Below, in pieces: positions 22,937 to 33,737 of a stretch of 64,000 nt of DNA. How positions within the stretch are numbered: position 1 is the first letter of the stretch; the number at the start of each line of letters is the position of its first letter. The stretch comes from Rhabditoides inermis (taxonomy: Eukaryota; Nematoda; Chromadorea; Rhabditida; Rhabditidae). The DNA lies in contig CAWZYM010000028.1 of the NCBI GenBank assembly GCA_963966185.1, positions 248,001-312,000 on the forward strand, given 5' to 3'. The translations under genes and the position numbers were made by a program. Below the pieces are notes generated by a model. The model saw only the letters and a list, made by a program, of their open reading frames with translations, ran no database searches and was not told where the DNA came from.

Positions 22937-25201
22937 TGAAAATGTTCCGTTTTTGCGATCCAGCGCACTGACTGTCCGCTACGCGGCCGCTCCGCGGCTG
23001 CGATTTTCGAATTCGCAAGCGACAAGCACTCCATTCTACGGCTTTTGTATTGCCGTGCGGTTGCGTTTGGTTTATGTTGTTTTTTAGTGTTTTATAGTTT
23101 CACTGGGTTTGTATATATGTTTAAGTAATGTACATTTTATGTAAATCTATGCCATGAGTGATCAGGTTCTTCACGTAGTCTGATTTTACTTGGTGGTACG
23201 CACTCGTACTCGTAATTGGCTATTTTTGTAAGGAATCTGGTCTTATTATTTTTTCGATATTTGTGTCTTATTATAACGGGTGAATTGTGTGAGATTGACG
23301 AGTAGTTAGATTTCGTCGCGTCACGCGGGTGTCTATGTAGCTGATCTCGTCGCTGTTGTTGTATGAGTAGTGACATCAGTTTTTTTGCTCACTCAGCAGC
23401 TCGGTCGTTGTCGTTCCTCTTTGTCTTTTGCGACGGACTCGTTTATTCCGGCATGGATGTGTGGATGATCGCGGCTTGTTTTCGTTCTCGAACGCTCCAA
23501 ATTCGAATGTATGATAGCACAGCCGTCAACTGTGCGTGCTATATTTTCACAGTTGTCGTATGGCGGAGCCCACAGTTAGGCGGGCGGAGCGATAATCGCC
23601 GGACGATGGTTCTACAGAGAGCCCGATGTGAGAATGAGCGATCGAAGGACGTCGGTCGTTTGTGGCTCTTGAGCCGGTATGGGAACAGCTTCCCTGGTGC
23701 GCTAGACTCCTGAGTCGGAAGCGAGAGGCTCTTGAGCCGGAACGGGAACAGCTTCCCTTGCTTGTACATTGGCCCCCGTGAGCCTGGATGGGAACAGCTT
23801 CCCTTGCTTGTCCAATGGCCCCGTGAGCCTGGATGGGAACAGTTTCCCTTGCTTGTCCACTGGCCCCCGTGAGCCTGTATGGGAGCAGCTTCCCCGGTGC
23901 GCTAGACTCTTGAGTCGGAAGCGAGGCGCCTGAGCCGGGCGGGAGCAGCTTCCCTTGAGACGAGCCTGTATGGTAAGCGTCTACGCGCGGATCGAGGTGA
24001 GCATCGCGTGTTCCTTGAGTGAACCGATGGGCTCTTTAGCCAACCTCTTGCACACTTTTTATATTGAGACTGGTCACATGTTATGAAACGGTTTGTACGG
24101 GTTGTTGACGGTTTTTTTTCTCTTTCGTTAGATTGTCTACGGAAGTTTACTGCTGTGTGGTGCGGAGCATATTATTGGCATGCAACCCTAGGAGTTTCGA
24201 TACGTATTGTTTTCTGACCGGCAAAGACGATTATCGCAGCGGATGAAGAATTGTTCCATCGAGCTACCATAGCTCCCGGCGAGCCTGCGGGAGTTCAGCT
24301 CACCTACTTACTATGTACCCGTCCTAGTTGTATGCCGCCGCTGCGTGCTACTTTTATTCTTCGACTTCTATACATGTCGGTTCTTTTGTTTCAACGTCAG
24401 AGCGTATGCAACATGATGTTAATTGACCAGGTTATTTGATTGATTTTTGATAATGATCACCGAGTTGTATCGTTGTATGAGAGTATTTCCCGAGAGTATT
24501 CGTGGCAGGTGGCAGTGTGCGCCTTTACTCTCGTACTCGCGTTTCGTTGGGGCAGCCCTTCACAATCACAGATCAGCTCGCATGAAACCATGAGACGTGA
24601 GATCGCTACAGGACGACATTTTAGCTTTTTCGAGGCGGGCCCGGTCGCTGATACAAGTGAGAGGGGGAGCTAGAGCATAGGGCGCGTGCGCACTTTACAT
24701 GGCTGCACACAGTGCATGTTAAAGTTTTCATTATTTTTCGGTTCAGTACATAATGTCTGTTCGCGTGGTTGAAGGGAAATATGATTGGAACATCGTATGC
24801 ACATACATCGAGGGGCATATGGTTTTTTTTCTCATCTCGTTTGCGTGTATGCATAAATCTCCTATCTTCTAAAATCTCGTACACTTTTACTGCTTTGTAA
24901 GTGCGCATATGGATAGGCCGTCTTTTGTAGTTTTATTGGTGACGCGATACGTGATAGGACATAGGAAAGCACCATCTTGTGGTCTTCTGTTTTTCATTTT
25001 TCTCGCACTCCGCATTATTTTTTTTTTCGGGAAGCGCGGCCGGCACCGAGCACTGTCTAGGCTGCCCAAAACATCATATAAGCTCTCCGTTCCCTCACGT
25101 CGCCTTCCCCTCGCGATCTTTGCTTGTTCTAGCCGTATCCTCCCTTTCCTGTGCCTGGTGAGTGAAAACGGTCGTTTTCACGTAGTGTAGCGGAGTGAAA
25201 A
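22937..25201 (+). repeat. Unit 1 of a two-copy head-to-tail repeat (ends A...B)
   Basis: Block A (22937-23050, from GAAAATGTTCCGTTTTTGCG to CGGCTTTTGTATT) recurs almost exactly at 25196-25310. Block B (25131-25201, from AGCCGTATCCTCCC to GCGGAGTGAAAA) recurs at 26393-26463. The order is therefore A-2.1 kb-B/A-1.1 kb-B, two units with the same ends and different interiors. Block A contains the palindrome GCGGCCGCTCCGCGGC-like core and block B the palindrome GTGAAAACGGTCGTTTTCAC. No coding domain is recognised inside. Confidence 0.7.
23670..23975 (+). repeat. Minisatellite, about 50-60 bp period
   Basis: Five or six imperfect copies of a unit containing GAGCCTGGATGGGAACAGC and TTCCCTTGCTTGTCCA(A/C)TGGCC. 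Outer copies are more diverged and share CCGGTGCGCTAGACTC. It lies inside unit 1 of the A...B repeat. Confidence 0.8.
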
Positions 25202-26463
25202 TGTTCCGTTTTTGCGATCCAGCGCACTGACTGTCCGCTACGCGGCCGCTCCGCGGCTGCGATTTTCGAATTCGCAAGCGACAAGCACTCCATTCTACGG
25301 CTTTTGTATTCCCACCCACCCTCCGCTGTTTTTACTCCCACCCGCCCACCGCCGGCGTGGGCACGCACACTTGCCGCTCACTGGTTTTCGATATTCCAGC
25401 TGTACATGATGAGGCAGACCGATTGTGATGATGGGTTGGAGAAAAGAAGTCGGACAGAAGAAGGGTCAAGAGGAATAAACAGACTATACATGAATTGCAG
25501 GTTAAAGGTTTCGGCGTCTTGAAGACAACATTCTCGAGCTGTGCAAGTACTCACGTACGACGCTTTTTTTGTACGTTTGGAAGGGGTAACGTGTTTTGAT
25601 CCCTCTCTTTCCTTTCACCGTGATAATCTATGGAAACATTTCGGTCACCGCTGCGGTGTGAGAGTAGCAATATTGCATTGAGAGATGTCAATATTGTAGT
25701 GTGGGATGCCAGAGTGTAGCTATGAAGTGACCGGGTTATCCATTGATATGATAGGGTCTGCTATCAGTATACTATACAGCTCTCATCTACACGGGGCTAT
25801 ACGTCGACATTTCGCACTAGTGAAGCTTTGTGTGAATGAGATGCTGGGATATACCCAGCGAACGCACTCTCGTCCGCCCGACGGCGATGATATATATGAG
25901 CCTATTCGCATTCACACACAACTGCGTGTAACGCATATTCACTCTCTATCCTCTCCACTCATCCTATACGGTGTTTATATGTTATTTCCTGTACACTGAC
26001 GACAAACATACGTTTACGTGTGTTTTTCAAGCTTCTAGAAATCAAACGGTTAGCCTCCTATACGACTACCAGTGTCTCGTATTGTTGTGTTATTGCTCCG
26101 CCGTTGCAGAACTTCACATCATCCCTCACACCAGCTGCCCTTCGTAGGCAGACATAACCTAACCACATTTTCAGCTATTTCAGCTTTTAGAGTAGTCTCG
26201 CCGTCAACGCGTGGAGCAGACGTCTTCCCTCCCTGTCCCCTCCCCGCTCCTCTCTGCAGCTGGGTCGACGTCTTCCTCGCCCAGGAGAACAGCTCGCGCG
26301 ATCCCCTCCCTTCCATTGCCCCACACATTAACCCCAGTGATGACAGGTAGTAGTGTTACTGTACATGTACATATGATGCAACCGCCGGAATAAAGCCGTA
26401 TCCTCCCTTTCCTGTGCCTGGTGAGTGAAAACGGTCGTTTTCACGTAGTGTAGCGGAGTGAAA
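25196..26463 (+). repeat. Unit 2 of the A...B repeat
   Basis: Begins with block A directly overlapping the end of block B of unit 1 (shared GTGAAAA) and finishes with its own block B at 26393-26463. The interior differs from that of unit 1 and has no convincing exon. Confidence 0.65.
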
Positions 26464-26679
26464 AGCACGTGTAACCAATAAACAACTCGAACAAAGAATG
26501 CGCGCTGCGTGTGGTGTAAACCCGGCGCAACCCCTTTATTTTAGAGCCTATCACGAACTGAGACTACCACGTCGAAGTTTAAGAAAATACAAACTTTTTT
26601 TTTACAAGTACAAGGCACAGGGGCGTTTAGCGTTACCAAGATTCATCGAAAATCACTCATGAGAACTTGGCAAAACTGT

Positions 26680-27165
26680 TTGCACGTAGCGGGAATCGAA
26701 CAGGCATAGTATGGTTCACAAACCGTGAGCGTTACCACAACACTATATCGACTTGTTCTGACAACCTCATATCGACGAGATGCGCACAGATCTCAACTTT
26801 ACGATAAGCATTTTGGCGCGAAGTTCGAATTCGCCTTACCAAGCTTCGCACGTGCACATTTTGGTAAGCGTGTAGGTAACGAGAAAACGCCGTTCTTTCG
26901 CGTTTTCTTTGATTATTTCGTGTTTCTATGGGTCAAGCCATAAACCAAAGTCAAAAACTAAGCGCCTCTGTTGCTTTAAACCACATTTTAAAGGAACAGT
27001 GGCGTTTAGCAGATCTTTGGGGTTTTGAAATTTTCAAATTTCGCGGGCTGGCGCGCGAGCGTGAAAAACGGCTGTATGCGCAAAATGATCAGAGAGAGTT
27101 CGAACCAGCGACCTCAAGATCGCTGGCAGCCGCTCTAACCAGCTGCGCCACAGAGGCAGTTGGAA
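26680..27165 (-). repeat. Two tRNA-like fragments, probably SINE heads
   Basis: Minus-strand reading of 26686-26757 gives a tRNA-like stretch with B-box-like CTGTTCGATTCCCG and a possible TTTGTGA anticodon loop. Minus-strand 27092-27160 gives TGGCGCAGCTGGTTAGAGCG (A box) and GGTCGCTGGTTCGAAC (B box). Neither folds into a clean acceptor stem, so I treat them as tRNA-derived repeats, not functional tRNAs. Confidence 0.5.
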
Positions 27166-27806
27166 GGAGAGCTGAATATGTTGATGATAATACCGGAAAG
27201 AGCGTAGCACAACGCAAGGAACCAGAAATTGTATGTTTCAGCAAGTTTTAGACAAATGAAACGACACGAAATGAAAACTTTCACCCACAAACACAATCTA
27301 CAGCTACACACACTCTTTTCCATGCTCACATACGTTTCACAAGTAATCTCAGTCTATACGAATAGGCAACTTTATTGCAAGACAACTTGTATGTACATGA
27401 TAACAACAAAGGAATTTACAATCATGTAGCAAAACAACACAACAACATTTTGTTCTCTTTCTCCTTCACCCTAGGAATGCGGGTTGAAGTCCGGAAGGGC
27501 GGTGGACTGCTGTAGTCGACATCTGAACAATACAATGTATACAAGCGCAACACAGTTTGCACACTATATCTAACATATTCCTGACATATACAGCAAACAA
27601 ATCTACAACCTGAACATAGGAAATCAACATAAAACATACAATATCATACTCACCTCATTGTTCTTCCTGTTGAGTGCGCCTGTTGTACTGGTACTGGCCG
27701 GTAGCAGACAGGTACTACCACTACCGGCACGTACTGAGAATATTATGTAAACTCTATTGAACAATAGCGTGCTATAATACAATAAGCACATTACAAAACA
27801 CTCACT

Positions 27807-28694
27807 TCACGGTTGAGCTGGGCGCATACGGCGGACGGCGATGGCGAGATGCTTGTCACGCACGACGGAAACCTGAAATCAATTGTTGCGCGAATGGCTG
27901 TACAATATGCATAACAAATGTACTATTGTAAAATACAATTGATATAAGCAGTACATAGAACTCACCGGCTGTTCGTGCGGTAGTGAGACGCGCCGCGCGG
28001 CCCGGCCGGCCGACAAAGCGCCGTGCACACAGACAAAACTGAAATCACAATCATAATCAAATGAGATAAGACAAACAACACACATACTATTACAACACAC
28101 AACTCTATTGAAACAATAACAGCATCTACGAAATATTGCAACAAACACGACTGGCAACATTCAATATACGAGTGATTAGCGTTGACCATAACAACTACAA
28201 GCTATAAACACATTCTAAAACGTTCGCGCAATGTCAATCAAATGTTTGGAAATTGATAAACACAAAATACAAAGATTTATATAGATTTAACAAGCAAAAA
28301 AGTAAGAACAATTAGAAAACAGCTGTTGTCTCTTGTCGGTGCATGCACCGCGTCACACACGCGTCGCGTTTTCGCGCGCAATTCAAAAATAAAAACCGCA
28401 AACACTGCGGCTTTTGGCGGCCTAACAGGATTACAGACTTAAACAGTCCTTTTTTTGTTTGTTTTGCATTCAAATGGTTCAAGCATCAAGTCTGGGTCGA
28501 AAAAATAGCGCCACTGTTTCTTAAAAAAGAACAAAACATGCAGCAACACAGTTCGCTGGCTTTAAAAATCATTCCAAAGCAACGCATATAGTTGTGTTGT
28601 GCACACAAGTTTAAAAAAACACTCACGAGCCGGTGTGCCCTTTCCGGAAGGAGGCGCGCCGAACATCGAGCGAAAGGCGATCTTCGTCCGACAT
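27807..28694 (-). CDS. Possible small spliced gene, function unknown
   Basis: A weak call. Three exons join in phase with good splice sites: 28627-28694 (MSDEDRLSLDVRRASFRKG), 27966-28038 (SLPHEQP at its end) and 27806-27872 (VSVVRDKHLAIAVRRMRP), ending at TGA 27807-27809 for about 69 residues, rich in Arg. Further exon-like blocks with splice signals at 27654-27733 and left of 27522 may be 3' untranslated or belong to another isoform. No family is recognised. The alternating exon/intron spacing resembles real genes in this window, but no homologue supports it. Confidence 0.35.
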
Positions 28695-29123
28695 TCTAAA
28701 CGCACTAGCATATTAGTTCACCAGGGAATACATAAGAATTTGCTAAACAAAAAAAAACAAAAAAAGTTCGAATTTCGCGCACGGGGACGAAAACAAGAGA
28801 GTTAGAGAAATATACAATTTTCCGTAGAGCACAATAATTTTAATGAGCGAGAAATAGTTACAATTTCAACTGCAATTTTCTAACCAGTGAATGCTCAGAA
28901 TGCAATAAAATTTGTGAAGCGAATTAAAATCGATTCTTACAAAGAACAATGTTATGCATGCGTTTGCATGATGGTTACCACATTGGAGATAGTATACAGT
29001 ATGCTCAGTTATAAAAATATGTTAATACATATGTTGAAGGAACAGTGGCGCTATTTTTTCGACTCAGGATTGATCCTTGAACCATTTGAATGAAAAACAA
29101 ACAAAAAAATAACGATAGAACAC

Positions 29124-29413
29124 CATATATTTTCTTTAAAAAGTACTTGCGTAAACAAATGAACTTTGTCTTGTCCCAATGCAGCAAAAGCACATGCATA
29201 AAGCGTTTACAAATACTAACACAAACCTGCACCTCTCTTCTCTCTTTCTCTCTTATCTCTTCTATTTGTGTTCACTGGTTAGTTTAAACAGAACTTTCCC
29301 GAATGCGCAGGTTTGTGTTAGTATTTGTAAACGCTTCATGCATGTGCTTTTGCTGCATTGGGACAAGACAAAGTTCATTTGTTTACGCAAGTACTTTTTA
29401 AAGAAAATATATG
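29124..29413. repeat. Long inverted repeat (about 107-bp arms, 75-bp loop)
   Basis: The left arm 29124-29231 and right arm 29307-29413 are near-perfect reverse complements, running from CATATATTTTCTTTAAAAAG to ACAAACCTGC. The transcript would fold into one long hairpin. A 25-bp fragment of the arm (CGTTTACAAATACTAACACA) recurs at about 29688. It looks like a foldback MITE or an snRNA/miRNA-precursor-like hairpin; nothing shows that it is transcribed. Confidence 0.85.
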
Positions 29414-29552
29414 TCCTTTTGTTAAATTTCATAGAAATTTTGATTATGTGCTGAATTATGACTATTCATATGGATTTTATCAAAAACTACTATCTCTCAC
29501 TCACTCTGTTCTCTCCTTCTCTTCGTCCCTTCTCTCTCTTTCACTGTTCCTT

Positions 29553-29595
<43 letters not shown>

Positions 29596-29596
29596 T

Positions 29597-29639
<43 letters not shown>

Positions 29640-31012
29640 TTCTGCCCTTCTCTTTCTGTCTCTTTATATTTTCTGCTCTTCTATCAACGTTTACAAATAC
29701 TAACACAAACTCTCGGCTGTTCTCTCTCTTCTTACTCTCATGTACCCCATATCACACGTTACGTTTCGGATCGCCGTTACGTTTCACAAAAACGTTTTTC
29801 CCCACATATTTTCTCACTACCGTTCGGAGTCGCGCCTACTGCGCTCTTTCTCCTGGTTATAGTTGGCGGACCCAAAACAACGCAAACCCGGCGCGAATTA
29901 GACGCTGGCGGCGGCGGGACGAACTACACTCAAAGTGCTAGTTGGAGAACACGGGCAGAAAACGCGAGAGAGTACGATTTCGGCAGAGAGTCAGCGTTAC
30001 CGGACACGCGCGCCCTCTCTAATAACCCCGTAATTCCACGAAAAACTTCAGATGTGGGGTTTTTCAATTGTTTGAACTGCGCGGGACACGCTCTACGCGT
30101 CAGGGTCGTTGTGCGTGCCCCGTCAAGGAGTCAGCTGTTTTCTATTGTTAGTGTTTCGGTTGTTTATTCTGTGATGGCATTACTTTATTGTGTTTATTGA
30201 TTTCGAAACATCTGATAGACTTCATGCAAACGGTTCAGACCGAATGTGTTTGTAGACTCACACTATTGCTCCTTTCTGCGTCCTGTGGAGTGGGCCGTTG
30301 ATGTACATACGCCCGACAGGCATAGACTGAAACTATATTAATAAAGCGATAAAATCATTGGACAATATACGTGCTATAATACAACATTGCATAGCGACTC
30401 TCACTGGCCCGGTATACCGTACGTGGCCCTCTCTTCCCACTGTGGCCACGACTCTGAATCCGATGCGGCCCGGCCATCCTTTCTACCTTCCAATCAGAAT
30501 TGTGTTACGAACTTCAAACACCAAACACGAAACCTAACACAGTATTCTCTCATATTTGATAAGTTTATAATCTAATGTTTGAATTGATGTCGTCTTGATG
30601 AATCTTGGATGGAGTTGAATACTTGGAGCTGTTTGAAAGAGAAGAAGAAAGAGATTGGTAGTGAGAGAAAATGGTAGTGAAAGAAACTGTTAGATCCTCT
30701 GTTTCGAGAGCAATGTTATGATGAAACTCGAGTATTCCCTAAGGCGCCAAGTTTGATTACTAGCCGGGCCGGCAGGAATTGTGCGAGAGGTAGAAAGAGA
30801 CAGATGGGGAAGACTGATAGATCCTCTGATTCGAGGGCAAAGTTATGAAACTCGGAGGGTTTGATAAACAGCCAGGAATCGTGAGAGAGGCATGCATTAA
30901 ATTAAAGGAACAGTGGCGACTTGTTTTTTTTTGATTTTGAGTATTATTAAAAATCATATTAACCTAACACAATTGTATTTTTTGCGAAAGAACGACGATT
31001 CTGCGTTACGTT

Positions 31013-31205
31013 TGGGTTGACGTGGATTGTCTACTTTCTTTATTGTGTATTTGTGAGTGACGTCTCGATTACGTCAAAGTTCCATCATGTTGCTGGATAG
31101 CTGAAGCGTGAAATGAACGGTTCGAGCAGTTGAGGCACAAAGAGAATAGAGGACTGACAATTACAAATGATCATAACAACAAACCGAATAGCAGTCTCTT
31201 GACAT
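31013..31205 (+). repeat. Dispersed repeat C, copy 2
   Basis: Diverged copy of the sequence at 16368-16566, same orientation, ending in the same GCAGTCTCTTGACAT. Confidence 0.75.
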
Positions 31206-31889
31206 TATTAACATCGTGGTTAAACATTGTGGTAGGAGGTACAAACGCCACAAATGCGGAGAAAAAACGTCAACGCATCTGAATTGGAGGGAAGGAGGTA
31301 GTGAGAGAGGAACGATGGATATTGTGCTGAACGGCGGTCAATGACTGTGCCCAACCTCATCCAACAGGCGTTTACCGCCGCCAGGCAATAAACGCTCCGC
31401 CCCCACAAGCCCCGCCCACTCTCAGCCTGTACATAGCATAGCCAGTTACACACCCACTGACCCGCGTAGGCGTAGACTACTGACCAGTCCTAATATCTCG
31501 CGTTTATTTTTTGAGTGTGAGACGAGTCGAATGATGCAAGCATTGATTCACTTGTATATGATATTTAAATTTTGGTATAGGGCTCTAGCAGCGACACGCC
31601 TCACGAGGCCACGCCCCTTCACTCGTTTGTGGACGTACCTACACACGTAATGTATACCGTACATGTGCAACTGTATTATGTACAGATGTAGTCTCGACGG
31701 TGAGACTGCCTGTTGAAGTCAGATATATACTCGGTGCGAGATCGAGCGAAATAAAACTTTATATTTGTAAGTTGTAAAACTATTTGATGAGAATTCCTAG
31801 GAGGGAAGTGAGAATACCATGACCGATCCTCGTTTCTGCAGGGTTGTAGGCCACTGAAAAGCCACTTGAAGTGTATTGAAGGAAAGGAC

Positions 31890-32462
31890 TCACTGACCTA
31901 CCGCCAAGTCTCTGCTTGGAGTGGGAAGACCCTTCTTTGCGAAGCCTGGTGTCGAATAGGTATACGCACTTCCGTAGTTACTCGAGTAGCCATTCACAAA
32001 TCCGTAGTTTGGAGAGTTCCTGCTGCCATAGGAACCACTATACTGCATGGAGTTGGAATATGCGGCAGGGTTGCTGCCGACGGGGCTACTGTAGGAAGTG
32101 CGGTGTACGGTGATGGTGGGTCGACGGGGTGGGTATATGGGGTGAGGAGGGAGGGGGGAGTGAGGGAGGGTAGCTGCTGCCAATCGTTTATGGGCGGGAT
32201 TGACAGCTGCCGCGGAGACAAAGCGGGGACTGTATACAGGCTGATCTTTGAATAGATAGGCATAGTTGACAGAAGGAAAGTCTCCATTGGAATTGGCAGG
32301 GCCGTTTCCGGTGCGACCGAATTGGTAGTGTTTGACATGTGACGGGACGAGGACAGTGTCGCTGGAGTAGTCTTCGATTCTTCTGCTGCGACGCGATAGC
32401 TGACAGCTAGTCAGTGGAAAGAACAAGAGGAAAACTATCATCCTTTTTGCCAATACTCGCAT
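31890..32462 (-). CDS. Secreted Tyr/Ser/Asn-rich protein
   Basis: Single open frame of 190 codons. I chose the ATG at 32462 because it begins a clear signal peptide (MRVLAKRMIVFLLFFPLTSC, cleavage likely after SC or SCQ). An in-frame upstream ATG at 32594 would bury this. The mature protein starts with a basic patch (SRRSRR, a possible furin-type site). A mixed region follows, then a proline-rich stretch near residues 105-120 and a C-terminal low-complexity region rich in Tyr, Ser, Gly and Asn (SYSSPVG, NSMQYSGSYGS, SSNYGSAYTYS). It has no cysteine after the signal and no recognised domain. The composition resembles matrix or structural secreted proteins; that is inference only. It lies just downstream of the glycoprotein gene on the same strand. 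Confidence 0.6.
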   Translation of the reverse strand: MRVLAKRMIVFLLFFPLTSCQLSRRSRRIEDYSSDTVLVPSHVKHYQFGRTGNGPANSNGDFPSVNYAYLFKDQPVYSPRFVSAAAVNPAHKRLAAATLPHSPLPPHPIYPPRRPTITVHRTSYSSPVGSNPAAYSNSMQYSGSYGSRNSPNYGFVNGYSSNYGSAYTYSTPGFAKKGLPTPSRDLAVGQ

Positions 32463-32698
32463 TTCGTCTGTTTTATATGTGTTTTTTGGTGCACTTTTAT
32501 TTTCGCATGCGCGGCCATATGTCTCAAAAGATGAGTGTTTAGAGTGAGTTTCGAGTGTGTCTGTATCACATGAGAATGACCCGCATATGTGCATAAAAAG
32601 AGAGAGAGAGAGACACGTAATGTTTCTAACAGACCTTGCACGATCAATGAACTTTTAGTGCAGTAGTTATGCTAGCGTATTTATGAGAGAACACCCAT

Positions 32699-32893
32699 TC
32701 ATAATATATTGAGTAGCAACAAAACAGCACATATGGTAGACAGAGATAGGGCGGCAGAGGCCTTGGACTCCCCGGTGACTCGGTAGTCGAGACGGAATCG
32801 AGGAGACGCGCCCTGCAGCGACACCGACACCTTGTAGCCTTCCAGATGAAGGCTCGTCGTGGTTTCCCTGCGAGAGCAGAGTTGAGAGAGAGA

Positions 32894-32981
<88 letters not shown>

Positions 32982-33643
32982 AGAGAGAGGGGGGGAGGAA
33001 GAGAGAGGCTCACTTATAAGTCTCTTCCTTGTGCATGTTAGTGTTGTAGACGAACACCTCGTTTGTGTCCATGACCGAGAGAGATGTATAGTTGAGATTG
33101 AGAAGCATGTTGTAGTGCAGATCATCTGTATAAGACTTCAATCAACTAGGACTAGACCACTCGGCAGATCGAACACTTCTTCACCTTTGGTGTAGCGCAG
33201 GTTCATCTGCTTATAGTATCCTGGGGATAGGGGAGGATCGCGGTGAGGCCAGTTCTCATTGACCAACACTCCCGAACTGGCAGGCGGCAGGGAGCGCTCG
33301 ATGCCTGTATGGGTGAGAGATAGAGAAAGAAAGAGAGAAAAGGAGAAAAAGAGAAAGAGCAGAGGGAGATAGGGGAGAGAGAAAAAGGGAGAGGGGAGAG
33401 GTAGTGAGGGAGCGGAGATGGAGAAAAAAAGAAAGAGAAAAGGAGGAAGAGTGGGAAGGTGGAGAGAGCGGGGGAGGGGAGAGGGGGGAGAGAAGGAGAG
33501 AGGAAGAATGAGAGAACTCACCAACTCTGTTCCATTTCACTCTCACATACACAATTGAGCCGGTAGTGACCAGAGTGACTGCGCTACAACCAGTCTTCAG
33601 TGTCGAATCCTTCAGCTTCGTCAAGGAACTGAAAAATGTCTGT

Positions 33644-33737
<94 letters not shown>

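Larger units (their letters stand above)
28695..31889. other. Repeat-rich gene-poor stretch
   Basis: No convincing exon. It contains a long hairpin (29124-29413), CT microsatellites (29549-29640), copies of a short GGAACAGTGGCG motif (29039 and 30904, inverted at about 28505, and earlier at 26994), a roughly 125-bp imperfect duplication around TAGATCCTCTG(A/T)TTCGAG (about 30690 and 30815) and dispersed repeat C copy 2 (31013-31205). A 280-residue frame at 29358-30200 crosses microsatellites and looks spurious. Confidence 0.55.

Noticed and set aside
22891..23034. First exon of the unrecognised minus-strand gene (MECLSLANSKIA)
   Set aside because: Its first 30 or so codons lie in block A, which is repeated at 25196-25310; the proposed next exon (22733-22820) has a stop in the required phase. 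Not included, though not excluded as a promoter/exon capture.
26686..27160. Functional tRNA genes
   Set aside because: A and B boxes are present but acceptor and T stems do not pair; surrounding sequence looks like SINE debris.
29358..30200. 280-codon frame
   Set aside because: It runs through a hairpin arm and CT microsatellites and has no recognisable domain.
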